Below, in pieces: positions 1 to 7,914 of a DNA stretch of 44,891 nucleotides (within the stretch, counting starts at the first letter, position 1; each line of letters starts with the position of its first letter). The translations under genes and the position numbers were made by a program. The notes beneath the pieces are model-generated. The model was not told the DNA's origin. It searched no databases and saw only the letters and a program-made list of their open reading frames with translations. The stretch is from the NCBI RefSeq assembly GCF_013386585.1, contig NZ_JACARO010000072.1, positions 1-44,891 of the forward strand, given 5' to 3'. The DNA comes from Pseudomonas sp. P7548 (lineage in GTDB: Bacteria > Pseudomonadota > Gammaproteobacteria > Pseudomonadales > Pseudomonadaceae).

Positions 1-39
1 CCTACGGATATACAAGGGCCTGGAGGACGACAAAATCCA

Positions 40-132
40 AATGTGGGAGCGGGCTTGCTCGCGAAGGCGTCGTGTCAGCTGCGACTTGTGGCGCTGACCC
101 ACCGCCTTCGCGAGCAAGCCCGCTCCCACATT
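40..132. repeat. REP-pair inverted repeat, GCTTGC family
   Basis: The two arms are near-perfect complements: one begins AATGTGGGAGCGGGCTTGCT and the other ends AGCAAGCCCGCTCCCACATT. They are separated by a variable centre. The same arm recurs at 8928-9018 and 24250-24338. This is the arrangement of Pseudomonas REP doublets (REPINs). It lies just downstream of the diguanylate cyclase gene. Confidence 0.85.
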
Positions 133-166
133 GGATACTCAGTGCTGGCGCTTACCGTGTCCGGCT

Positions 167-1168
167 TTAGCCCGCGACTACGCGATTCTTGCCTAGGCGC
201 TTGGCCTCGTACATGGCCGCATCGGCTCGTGCGAACAGGCTGTCGAGGGTCGAGTCCTCTTCGCTGAGGCTGGCCAGACCCTGGCTGACGGTCACGGTAA
301 ACGCCTGTCCCTCGTAGCTGAAGGTCAGCGCCTGGATCTCGTTGCCCAGCCGCTCTGCCACCTGCAACGCCATGTCCGGCGCACAACCGGGCAGCACGGC
401 CGCGAACTCTTCGCCACCAATGCGCCCGAACAGATCGCCACGACGTAAAACGCCCCGGCCGCTCTCGGCGATACGGCGCAACACCTGATCGCCCTCCAGA
501 TGGCCGTAGGAGTCGTTGATGTCCTTGAAGTCATCAATGTCCAGCAACAGGAAGGCCAGCGGGGCGCCCTGGGCGCAGGCGCTGTCGAACGCCTGGTTGG
601 CACATTCGAAGAAGTGCCGGCGGTTGCTGCTTTGTGTCAGTACATCGGTGGTGGCCAGGCGGTGCAATTCAAGCTCAAGCTGTTTCTTTTCGGTGATGTC
701 TTCGGCCATCCCCACCACGATCACCGGTTCGCCGGGTTCTACCTGCTGGTTGATGTAGCACTTGTCGCTCAACCAGCGGATCTGCCCGTCGGCGGTGATG
801 ATGCGGTACTCGCGGTCTTCCACACTGCCGTGTTCGAGCACACGGGCCAGGCTGTGTTCGGCGTAATCGAGGTCTTCAGGGTGGATGCTGTTGCGCCATT
901 CCCGATGGTCGGCCAGCAGCAGGCCTGCTGAACGGCCAAATACCCGTTCATAGGCCGGGCTCACATACAGCACCCGGCGCGTCGCCCAATCGATGGCCCA
1001 CAGTACCGCGTTCACACTGACCAGCAGCGAACTGAGCAGTTGTTCGCGCTCGCTCAGGCGCTCGACCTCGCCTTGGGCATGCATCAATGCCAGCAGGGTG
1101 GCCGCCGCTGCCGGGCGAGGGGGCTCGGCGGTGGGGGTGTCGGGCAGGTAAGGCTTTTCGGGGACCAT
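167..1168 (-). CDS. PAS-GGDEF diguanylate cyclase
   Basis: A 333-residue protein predicted to make cyclic di-GMP from two GTP. After a short helical start there is one PAS sensor domain (about residues 45-165, with the PAC-like segment EYRIITADGQIRWLSDKCY) and a C-terminal GGDEF domain (about 170-330). The active-site motif is intact as GGEEF in GRIGGEEFAAVLPG. Five residues before it stands RRGD, which fits the RxxD inhibitory site, so product inhibition is expected. No membrane segment or signal peptide is visible, so it is probably cytosolic. I chose ATG at 1168, preceded by a GAGAG sequence, rather than GTG at 1174. The PAS ligand cannot be read from sequence. It resembles in layout the PAS-GGDEF protein near desA in P. 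aeruginosa (PA0290, from memory). Confidence 0.9.
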   Translation of the reverse strand: MVPEKPYLPDTPTAEPPRPAAAATLLALMHAQGEVERLSEREQLLSSLLVSVNAVLWAIDWATRRVLYVSPAYERVFGRSAGLLLADHREWRNSIHPEDLDYAEHSLARVLEHGSVEDREYRIITADGQIRWLSDKCYINQQVEPGEPVIVVGMAEDITEKKQLELELHRLATTDVLTQSSNRRHFFECANQAFDSACAQGAPLAFLLLDIDDFKDINDSYGHLEGDQVLRRIAESGRGVLRRGDLFGRIGGEEFAAVLPGCAPDMALQVAERLGNEIQALTFSYEGQAFTVTVSQGLASLSEEDSTLDSLFARADAAMYEAKRLGKNRVVAG

Positions 1169-1313
1169 CGGCACAACTCTCTCTGGGCGCGCCGCAGGAA
1201 TGAACAGCGGTCACTACAAGGGGCCACCATGATGGCGAAGTGTTCTTTGAGAGAGGGGAATTGCGGTGAAGTTCCGTGATTGGCATGGATTGCCCGTGCC
1301 CGGAAAATGACGC

Positions 1314-1350
1314 CAAAAAGAGGATGTGTGGGAGGGCGAACCCTCCCACA
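1314..1350 (-). terminator. Terminator of the desaturase gene
   Basis: A perfect 10-bp stem (arms 1327-1336 and 1341-1350) closes a 4-nt loop that reads TTCG on the minus strand. A run of five T follows a few bases later. It lies 6 nt past the desaturase stop codon. Confidence 0.7.
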
Positions 1351-1356
1351 TCACGC

Positions 1357-2541
1357 TTACACTGCTGCTGGACGCAGGGAGTAGGTCTTCAACTGATGAG
1401 CAAAATCGCGCAAGGATTGGATGCCGCTGGCCTCGGCCTCGTGTACCCATTCCTTGATCGCGGCCAGCATGTCGTGGCCATTGGTGCTGGTCTTGAGCCA
1501 GATCTGTTGCAGCGCCAGGCGCTTCTCGTAGATCACCGTCAGGGCATGGCTGTGTTCCAGCAGGCTCTGGATGCGCACGTGATGGCGGTCATCCAGCAGG
1601 CTGGTTTCACGCGACAGCAATCGCTTGGCCCGGTGGAACTGGTGGCGTACCGAATGATCGACCTTCTCCAGCTCCTGCTTGACCAGCGGGCCGATCACCA
1701 ACTTGCGGTACTGGGCCATGATCTGGAAGCGGTTGTTGAGGATCGCCATGGCGGTGTCCATGTCCAGGTGACCCTTGCCTTCCACGCGGTGGGCAATGGG
1801 AGCAACACGCTGCACCTTGGCCAAGCGCAGGAAGCTGAACACCTTGATCCACGCCCAGCCTAGGTCGAACTCCCATTTCTTCACCGACAGCTTGGCGGAG
1901 TTGGGGTAGGTGTGGTGGTTATTGTGCAGCTCTTCGCCGCCGACGATGATGCCCCACGGCACCAGGTTAGTGGCGGCATCACGGCATTCGAAGTTGCGGT
2001 AACCCACGGCATGGCCCAGGCCGTTGATCACGCCGGCGGCCCAGAACGGGATCCACATCATCTGGATCGCCCAGATGGTGATACCGATGGTGCCGAACAG
2101 CAGCAGGTCGATCACGGCCATGATCGCCACGCCCAGCAGCGGGTAGGGCGTGTAGAGGTTGCGTTCGATCCAGTCGTCCGGGCAGTTCTTGCCGTAGATG
2201 CGCAGGGTTTCGGGGTTCTCGGCTTCGGCGCGGTACAGCTCGGCGCCTTTGCGCAACACCGTCGACAGGCCCTTGATGACCGGGCTGTGCGGGTCATCGA
2301 CGGTTTCGCATTTGGCGTGGTGCTTGCGGTGGATGGCGGTCCACTCGCGGGTGTTCTGCGCCGTGGTCAGCCACAGCCAGAAGCGGAAGAAGTGTTTCAG
2401 CCCACCATTGAGCTCCAGGGAGCGGTGCGCTGAATAACGGTGCAGATAGACCGTGACCCCAACAATGGTCACGTGGGTCATCAACAGCGTGACTGCCACC
2501 AGTTGCCAGGCTGACAGGTCAAGAAAACCGTTGTACCACAT
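1357..2541 (-). CDS. desA: Membrane fatty-acid delta-9 desaturase (DesA type)
   Basis: A 394-residue integral-membrane di-iron desaturase that would introduce a cis double bond into acyl chains using O2. The three histidine boxes are clear: HRYSAHR near residue 47, HRKHH near residue 84, and HNNHH near residue 220. Hydrophobic segments lie at about residues 7-30 and 135-180. The C-terminal ~120 residues are a charged helical extension typical of the bacterial acyl-lipid/acyl-CoA type. I chose ATG at 2541 (MWYNGFLDLS), with GAGGG upstream. The longer in-frame extension has no ribosome site. It is divergent from the PAS-GGDEF-EAL gene. In P. aeruginosa the gene next to that enzyme and oscA is desA (PA0286), a phospholipid desaturase, so I assign that name by synteny and length. 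An acyl-CoA substrate (DesB type) is the alternative. Confidence 0.9.
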   Translation of the reverse strand: MWYNGFLDLSAWQLVAVTLLMTHVTIVGVTVYLHRYSAHRSLELNGGLKHFFRFWLWLTTAQNTREWTAIHRKHHAKCETVDDPHSPVIKGLSTVLRKGAELYRAEAENPETLRIYGKNCPDDWIERNLYTPYPLLGVAIMAVIDLLLFGTIGITIWAIQMMWIPFWAAGVINGLGHAVGYRNFECRDAATNLVPWGIIVGGEELHNNHHTYPNSAKLSVKKWEFDLGWAWIKVFSFLRLAKVQRVAPIAHRVEGKGHLDMDTAMAILNNRFQIMAQYRKLVIGPLVKQELEKVDHSVRHQFHRAKRLLSRETSLLDDRHHVRIQSLLEHSHALTVIYEKRLALQQIWLKTSTNGHDMLAAIKEWVHEAEASGIQSLRDFAHQLKTYSLRPAAV

Positions 2542-2627
2542 AGGCTGTATGGCCCTCAGATAAAGAAAAAAACAGCTCACGCATTATCACTAAGCCTACA
2601 GAGAAAACCAGCCGCCCTTTCAGATAG

Positions 2628-2656
2628 GAGTGACTGGATGTTTCTTATTCTATAAT
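2628..2656 (+). promoter_or_regulatory. Candidate sigma-70 promoter for the PAS-GGDEF-EAL gene
   Basis: A perfect TATAAT -10 box lies at 2651-2656, about 50 nt upstream of the start codon. The -35 element is weak: GTGACT at 2630-2635 with a 15-bp spacer is the best match. Predicted from sequence only. Confidence 0.4.
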
Positions 2657-2706
2657 CCGCAGCCTTTGTAGGGCGATTCTGTTTTTTGGTAAGGATTACT
2701 GACCAT

Positions 2707-4707
2707 ATGCTGTTTTCATACCGAGGTGCCCTGCGTGCGGGGCTGGTATACCTGTTGGTGTCCATTGCATGGCTCCAGCTCAGCAACCACCTATTGATCA
2801 ACTTTCTCGATGAGCCTGGGGAGTTGGGGCGCTGGCTGCAGGTGCGCGGCTATGTGTGGGTGGCCTTCAGCGCGCTGGCTATCTACCTGATTTGCTTGCG
2901 ATTTGCCCGCACCCACCAGTTGCAGCAGCCCTTGAAAGAGAACCGCGAGCGCTTGCGCCAGGCGGCCGCCGTGTTCGACTGCACCCGTGAAGGTGTGCTG
3001 GTCACCGATGCCAAGGGACAGATCGTGCACGTCAACCGGGCGTTCATGGAGATCACCGGCTACAGCCGCGAAGATGTCATGGGCCAGCAGCCAAGCCTGT
3101 TCAAGTCGGGGCGCCATTCGTCGAATTTTTATCAACAGATGTTCCAGACCCTGGCGCGCAACGGCGAGTGGAGCGGCGAAATCTGGAACCGGCGCAAAAG
3201 CGGCGAGATTTATCCACAGTGGCAGACCATTCGCGTGATCCACGACGATCAGGGCCAGGTCAGCCACTATGTCGCGGTGTTTTCCGACATCAGCGCCATC
3301 AAGGACTCCGAGCACGAACTGGCTCACCTGGCCCACCACGACCCGCTCACCGACCTGCCCAACCGCCTGCTGTTCACCGACCGCGCCGAACAGGCGCTGG
3401 CATCCGCCCAGGCTCACAAGCGCGGCTGCGCCCTGCTGCTGCTGGACCTGGACCACTTCAAGATCATCAACGACAGCCTTGGCCACAACGTCGGCGACCA
3501 GTTGCTCAAAGTGGTAGGTGAGCGCCTCAAGGGGCTGTTCGGCCCCGGCGTGACCCTGGCGCGCCTGGGCGGCGATGAGTTCGCGGTGCTTGCCGAAAGT
3601 TGTCCACAGGTGGTGCAGGCGGCGGCACTGGCCCAGCGCATGCTGGATGCGATGAAGCAGCCGTTCATCTTCGACGGGCACCAACTGTTTATCAGCGCCA
3701 GTATTGGCATCAGCCTGTTCCCCAGTGATGCCCTGAGCGCCGAACAATTGCTGCGTAATGCCGACTCGGCGCTGTTCAAGGCCAAGAGCGCGGGACGCGA
3801 AGGCTATGCCTTGTACACCGAAGAGCTGACGGCTCACGCCCAGCACCGCGTGGAAATCGCCAGCGAATTGCGCCGCGCCCTCGACCTGCAGGAGTTGCGC
3901 GTCTATTACCAACCTGTGCATGACTTGCACGGCAGCCGCCTGATCGGCGTGGAAGCGCTGGTGCGTTGGCAACACCCGGAACGCGGCCTGGTGCCCCCGG
4001 GCGATTTCATCCCGATTGCCGAGCGCACCGGGCTGATTGCCGACATCGATGCCTGGGTGATGGACCAGGCCTGTCGCCAGATGTGCCAATGGCTGGCGGA
4101 GGGCGTGCCGTTGAGCTTCATTGCCGTGAATGTCTCCAGCCGCCTGTTTGCCCGGCGCGAGCTGTATGAGCAGGTCGCCCAGGTGTTGCACGACACGGGG
4201 CTGGACCCTGCCTTCCTGGAGCTGGAGGTGACCGAAAGCGCCGTCATGGACGACCCGGAAGTGGCCCTTGAGCAATTGCACCGTTTGCGTGAACTGGGCC
4301 TGCGCCTGGCCATCGACGACTTTGGCACCGGCTATTCCTCGCTGTTGCGCCTCAAGCGCCTGCCCGTGCAGAAGCTCAAGATCGACCAGGGTTTCGTCGC
4401 CGGGTTGCCGTGGGACGAAGACGACGCCGCGATCGTGCGCGTGGTCATCGCCCTGGCTAAAAGCATGGGCATGCAGGTGCATGCCGAAGGCATCGAGCAA
4501 CGGGAGCAGGCGCAGTTTCTGCTGGACCATGATTGCGACATGGGGCAGGGGTATTGGTTTGGAAGGCCGGTGCCGGCAGGTGAAATGGATTGGGACAGGG
4601 CTCCCACAGGGTTTCGTAGCGCCCTTGCAGCAGTATTTCGAAGCCGAAAACTCTCGCAACCCCACGTCCCGCCAGAAAATTCTTTCTGGTTATATAAACA
4701 TTCTTAA
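2707..4707 (+). CDS. Membrane PAS-GGDEF-EAL c-di-GMP enzyme
   Basis: A 666-residue inner-membrane protein with two N-terminal transmembrane helices (about residues 8-28 and 48-70), a PAS domain (about 85-200), a GGDEF domain (about 215-375) and an EAL domain (about 395-645). The cyclase motif is intact (ARLGGDEFAVL), but no RxxD inhibitory site precedes it. The phosphodiesterase motifs are also intact: EALVRW, NVSSRLF, LELEVTES, IDDFGTGYSS, KIDQGF and HAEGIE. Both activities are possible. EAL activity usually dominates in such tandem proteins. ATG at 2707 has AAGGA 11 nt upstream, and an in-frame TTG at 2686 is less likely. The position between desA and oscA matches PA0285 of P. aeruginosa (from memory). 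Its stop codon lies inside the palindrome upstream of oscA. Confidence 0.92.
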   Translation: MLFSYRGALRAGLVYLLVSIAWLQLSNHLLINFLDEPGELGRWLQVRGYVWVAFSALAIYLICLRFARTHQLQQPLKENRERLRQAAAVFDCTREGVLVTDAKGQIVHVNRAFMEITGYSREDVMGQQPSLFKSGRHSSNFYQQMFQTLARNGEWSGEIWNRRKSGEIYPQWQTIRVIHDDQGQVSHYVAVFSDISAIKDSEHELAHLAHHDPLTDLPNRLLFTDRAEQALASAQAHKRGCALLLLDLDHFKIINDSLGHNVGDQLLKVVGERLKGLFGPGVTLARLGGDEFAVLAESCPQVVQAAALAQRMLDAMKQPFIFDGHQLFISASIGISLFPSDALSAEQLLRNADSALFKAKSAGREGYALYTEELTAHAQHRVEIASELRRALDLQELRVYYQPVHDLHGSRLIGVEALVRWQHPERGLVPPGDFIPIAERTGLIADIDAWVMDQACRQMCQWLAEGVPLSFIAVNVSSRLFARRELYEQVAQVLHDTGLDPAFLELEVTESAVMDDPEVALEQLHRLRELGLRLAIDDFGTGYSSLLRLKRLPVQKLKIDQGFVAGLPWDEDDAAIVRVVIALAKSMGMQVHAEGIEQREQAQFLLDHDCDMGQGYWFGRPVPAGEMDWDRAPTGFRSALAAVFRSRKLSQPHVPPENSFWLYKHS

Positions 4708-4724
4708 ATAGTATTTTTAAGAAT
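4700..4724. promoter_or_regulatory. AT-rich palindrome upstream of oscA-sbp
   Basis: A perfect 9-bp inverted repeat, ATTCTTAAA and TTTAAGAAT, is separated by 7 nt. It lies about 80 nt before the oscA start codon. A weak -10-like TACTAT sits at 4738-4743, so the palindrome would overlap or precede a -35 region. That is where LysR-type activators such as CysB bind at sulfur-starvation promoters. The identity of the regulator is inferred. Confidence 0.5.
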
Positions 4725-4804
4725 ATCCGCGCTTATCTACTATCGCCCTCACGCCACAAGCAGTGCCGCCACTGCGAGGCACTATTCATTTCAGGAGCGA
4801 GACC

Positions 4805-4987
4805 ATGAGCGCATCTCTACGTAGCGTCGACGGCCAGGACGAAGCAGCCATTTTGCGTGAGATCCAGAGCGCGTTGCGCGACCTGCGTTTTGGCGCGGTG
4901 GAAATCACGGTGCACAACGCCCAAGTGGTACAGATCGAACGCAAAGAAAAATTCCGCCTGCAGAACCCGGGTAACAAACCGGCGTAA
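4805..4987 (+). CDS. oscA: Small sulfur-starvation protein OscA (YezD/DUF2292 family)
   Basis: A 60-residue soluble protein. It begins MSASLRSVDGQD and contains the family core ALRDLRFGAVEITVHNAQVV followed by a basic segment, IERKEKFRL. OscA is known in pseudomonads as a small protein needed for organosulfur use and induced when sulfate is scarce. Its biochemical role is not established. ATG at 4805 is preceded by AGGAG at the proper distance. It lies 74 nt upstream of sbp with no terminator between, so the two are probably cotranscribed. Confidence 0.9.
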   Translation: MSASLRSVDGQDEAAILREIQSALRDLRFGAVEITVHNAQVVQIERKEKFRLQNPGNKPA

Positions 4988-5061
4988 GCAGCCACGGCGA
5001 TTCGCATGCTAGACCCGCAACTATAAGAAAAAGCCAACACCCAGAATTTTCAGGAGCTTCT

Positions 5062-6072
5062 ATGTCGTCGATTCGCCGTTACGCCCTGGCCGCCCTGGCC
5101 AGCGCCGTGTTTGCAGGTTCCGCCGTTGCCAAGGACTACGAGTTGCTCAACGTCTCGTATGACCCTACCCGTGAGCTGTACCAGGACTACAACGCTGAGT
5201 TCACCAACTTCTGGAAGCAGTCCCACCCCGGTGACAACGTCAAGATCCAGCAATCCCACGGTGGCTCGGGCAAACAAGGCCGTGCCGTGATCGACGGCCT
5301 GCGCGCCGACGTCGTGACCCTGGCCCTGGCCGGCGACATCGACGAAATCGCCAAGCTGGGCAAGACCCTGCCGGAAAACTGGCAGACCCGCCTGCCGGAC
5401 GCCAGCACCCCGTACACCTCGACCATCGTGTTCTTGGTACGCAAGGGCAACCCTAAAGGCATCAAGGATTGGGGCGACCTGATCAAGAAAGACGTCTCGG
5501 TGATCACCCCGAACCCGAAAACCTCCGGCGGTGCGCGCTGGAACTTCCTCGCCGCCTGGGCCTACGGCCTGAAAGCCGGTGGCAGCGAAGCCAAGGCCCA
5601 AGAGTACGTGAAAGAGCTGTTCAAGCACGTGCCTGTGCTGGACACCGGCGCTCGTGGTTCGACCATCACCTTCGTCAACAACGGTCAGGGCGACGTGTTG
5701 CTGGCTTGGGAAAACGAAGCCTTCCTGGCTCTGAAAGAAGACGGCGGCGCCGACAAGTTCGACATCGTCGTGCCTTCCCTGTCGATCCTCGCGGAGCCAC
5801 CGGTTGCCGTGGTCGACAAGAACGCCGAGAAAAAGGGCAACACCGAGATCGCCACTGAATACCTGAAGCACCTGTACAGCCCGGCTGGCCAGGAGATCGC
5901 GGCGAAGAACTTCTACCGCCCACGCGATGCGAAAGTAGCCGCCAAATACGCCCAGCAGTTCCCGAAACTGGACCTGGTGACTATCGACAAAGACTTCGGC
6001 GGCTGGAAGACTGCCCAACCGAAATTCTTTAACGACGGCGGCGTGTTCGACCAGATCTACACCGCACAGTAA
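5062..6072 (+). CDS. sbp: Periplasmic sulfate-binding protein
   Basis: A 336-residue periplasmic receptor that delivers sulfate (or thiosulfate) to CysTWA. The signal peptide is clear, with a hydrophobic core ALAALASAVFAGSAVA and cleavage before KDYELL. The mature protein starts with the sulfate-binding-family signature LNVSYDPTRELY and contains QSHGGSGKQGRAVIDGL, which includes residues that line the anion pocket in the family. GGARWNFLAAW is also characteristic. Length is normal for the family. The ribosome site is CAGGAGC, seven nt before ATG. It is followed by a strong hairpin repeat before cysT, so it is probably made in excess over the permease. Confidence 0.97.
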   Translation: MSSIRRYALAALASAVFAGSAVAKDYELLNVSYDPTRELYQDYNAEFTNFWKQSHPGDNVKIQQSHGGSGKQGRAVIDGLRADVVTLALAGDIDEIAKLGKTLPENWQTRLPDASTPYTSTIVFLVRKGNPKGIKDWGDLIKKDVSVITPNPKTSGGARWNFLAAWAYGLKAGGSEAKAQEYVKELFKHVPVLDTGARGSTITFVNNGQGDVLLAWENEAFLALKEDGGADKFDIVVPSLSILAEPPVAVVDKNAEKKGNTEIATEYLKHLYSPAGQEIAAKNFYRPRDAKVAAKYAQQFPKLDLVTIDKDFGGWKTAQPKFFNDGGVFDQIYTAQ

Positions 6073-6081
6073 ACGCATGCC

Positions 6082-6149
6082 CCTGTAGGCGCTGGCTTGT
6101 TGTGGCGAGGGAGCAAGCTCCCTCGCCACACAAAGCCGGCTCCTGCAGT
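6082..6149. repeat. REP-like element with a perfect 14-bp inner hairpin
   Basis: The inner arms (6101-6114 and 6117-6130) are perfectly complementary around a 2-nt loop. The outer arms CTGTAGGCGCTGGCTTG and CAAAGCCGGCTCCTGCAG pair imperfectly. It lies between sbp and cysT with no T-run, so it could act as an mRNA-stability element rather than a terminator. Confidence 0.75.
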
Positions 6150-6206
6150 TAGAGCCCGCATTCATTTGCGGGTTTTGTATGTTTGTCCCCTTACTCAAGG
6201 ACTCTT

Positions 6207-7025
6207 ATGTCGCGTCGTATCTCCCCCGTCATACCCGGCTTCGGGCTGACGCTGGGCTACACCGTGGTGTACCTCAGCCTGATCGTACTCATCCCGCTTG
6301 CGGCGATGTTTGTACACGCCGCTCAACTCACCTGGGATCAGTTCTGGAACATCATCTCCGCACCGCGTGTGCTGGCGGCGTTGAAACTGAGCTTCAGCAC
6401 CGCGCTATACGCCGCGCTGATCAACGGTGTGATCGGCACGCTGCTGGCCTGGGTGCTGGTGCGCTACACCTTCCCCGGCCGCAAGATCATCGACGCGATG
6501 ATCGACCTGCCGTTCGCACTGCCCACTGCCGTGGCGGGTATCGCGCTGACCGCGTTGTACACACCCAATGGTTTCGTCGGCCAGTTCGCGGCTGATCTGG
6601 GCTTCAAAATCGCTTACACCCCGCTGGGCATCACCCTGGCGCTGACCTTCGTCACACTGCCGTTCGTGGTGCGTACCGTGCAACCAGTGCTGGCCGACAT
6701 TCCTCGGGAAGTCGAAGAAGCCGCGGCCTGCCTGGGCGCCAAGCCGTTGCAGGTGTTCCGCTATATCCTCGTGCCCGCGCTGCTGCCTGCTTGGCTCACC
6801 GGCTTTGCCCTGGCGTTTGCCCGTGGCGTTGGCGAGTACGGCTCGGTGATCTTCATCGCCGGCAACATGCCGATGAAGACCGAGATCCTGCCGTTGCTGA
6901 TCATGGTCAAGCTCGACCAATACGACTACCGCGGCGCTACCTCCATCGGTGTGCTGATGCTGGTGGTTTCCTTTGTCCTGCTGCTGCTGATCAACTTGTT
7001 GCAGCGGCGCATCGAACGTCCATAA
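6207..7025 (+). CDS. cysT: Sulfate/thiosulfate ABC transporter permease CysT
   Basis: A 272-residue inner-membrane permease with about six hydrophobic segments. It forms the sulfate channel together with CysW. The ABC-permease cytoplasmic loop is recognisable as EEAAACLGAKPLQVF (about residues 177-191), and LPFALPTAVAGIALTAL is typical of CysT/ModB permeases. I chose ATG at 6207 (MSRRISPVIPGF), since the residues encoded further upstream do not belong to the family. It is 13 nt upstream of cysW. Confidence 0.96.
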   Translation: MSRRISPVIPGFGLTLGYTVVYLSLIVLIPLAAMFVHAAQLTWDQFWNIISAPRVLAALKLSFSTALYAALINGVIGTLLAWVLVRYTFPGRKIIDAMIDLPFALPTAVAGIALTALYTPNGFVGQFAADLGFKIAYTPLGITLALTFVTLPFVVRTVQPVLADIPREVEEAAACLGAKPLQVFRYILVPALLPAWLTGFALAFARGVGEYGSVIFIAGNMPMKTEILPLLIMVKLDQYDYRGATSIGVLMLVVSFVLLLLINLLQRRIERP

Positions 7026-7038
7026 GGAGGCGCGGAAC

Positions 7039-7911
7039 ATGTCCCAATCGTCTATTTCCGCTGCGTCCTCGGCCAACGCCGCCCGTCGTGGCAGCGCGGC
7101 GTCCCGACGCATTCTGATCAGCCTTGGCTGGCTGGTGTTCGCGTTGTTCTTGCTGTTGCCATTGCTGATCGTGGTGACTCAAGGCTTGAAGAACGGCCTC
7201 GGCGCATTCTTCACCGCGATCCTGGAACCCGACGCGCTGTCGGCACTGAAACTCACGGTGATTGCCGTGGTGATCTCAGTACCGCTCAACGTGGTATTCG
7301 GTGTCAGCGCCGCCTGGTGCGTGAGCAAGTACTCGTTCCGTGGCAAAAGTATCCTGGTCACGCTGATCGACCTGCCGTTCTCGGTGTCGCCGGTGATCGC
7401 GGGCCTGGTCTACGTGCTGATGTTCGGCGCCCAGGGCTTTTTCGGCCCGTGGCTGGCCGACCACGACATCCAGATCGTGTTCGCCTTGCCCGGCATCGTG
7501 TTGGCGACCATCTTCGTCACCGTGCCATTCGTGGCCCGTGAACTGATCCCGCTGATGCAAGAGCAGGGCACCCAGGAAGAGGAAGCCGCGCGGTTGCTGG
7601 GCGCCAACGGCTGGCAGATGTTCTGGCATGTGACCGTGCCGAACATCAAGTGGGGCCTGATCTACGGCGTGGTGCTGTGTACCGCACGGGCCATGGGTGA
7701 GTTCGGCGCGGTGTCGGTGGTGTCCGGCCACATCCGTGGCGTCACCAACACCCTGCCGCTGCACGTCGAGATTCTCTACAACGAATACAACCACGTCGCC
7801 GCGTTTGCGGTGGCCAGCCTGCTGCTGATCCTGGCGCTCTTCATCCTGCTGCTCAAGCAGTGGAGCGAGAACCGTATCAACCGCCTGCGCAAAAGCGCCG
7901 GTGAGGAATAA
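7039..7911 (+). CDS. cysW: Sulfate/thiosulfate ABC transporter permease CysW
   Basis: A 290-residue inner-membrane permease, partner of CysT. A Ser/Ala-rich cytoplasmic N-terminus of about 25 residues precedes six hydrophobic segments. The EAA loop reads EEEAARLLGANGWQMF and the family segment GEFGAVSVVSGHIRG is present. The ribosome site is AAGGAGG, close upstream of ATG. It ends 3 nt before cysA, indicating translational coupling. Confidence 0.96.
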   Translation: MSQSSISAASSANAARRGSAASRRILISLGWLVFALFLLLPLLIVVTQGLKNGLGAFFTAILEPDALSALKLTVIAVVISVPLNVVFGVSAAWCVSKYSFRGKSILVTLIDLPFSVSPVIAGLVYVLMFGAQGFFGPWLADHDIQIVFALPGIVLATIFVTVPFVARELIPLMQEQGTQEEEAARLLGANGWQMFWHVTVPNIKWGLIYGVVLCTARAMGEFGAVSVVSGHIRGVTNTLPLHVEILYNEYNHVAAFAVASLLLILALFILLLKQWSENRINRLRKSAGEE

Positions 7912-7914
7912 GTC

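Noticed and set aside
40..132. Repeats of GCGGGCTTGCTCGCGA type as a CRISPR array or IS ends
   Set aside because: Copies are single doublets in scattered intergenic gaps, with no regular spacers, no cas genes and no transposase between the arms.
2791..4665. Open frame of 624 codons on the minus strand opposite the PAS-GGDEF-EAL gene
   Set aside because: It is a by-product of high third-position GC opposite a clear multi-domain gene. Its translation (His/Gln/Leu-rich) has no domain signature or ribosome site.
5050..6198. Minus-strand open frame across sbp
   Set aside because: It lies wholly opposite a certain gene, with no recognisable motif and no upstream signals.
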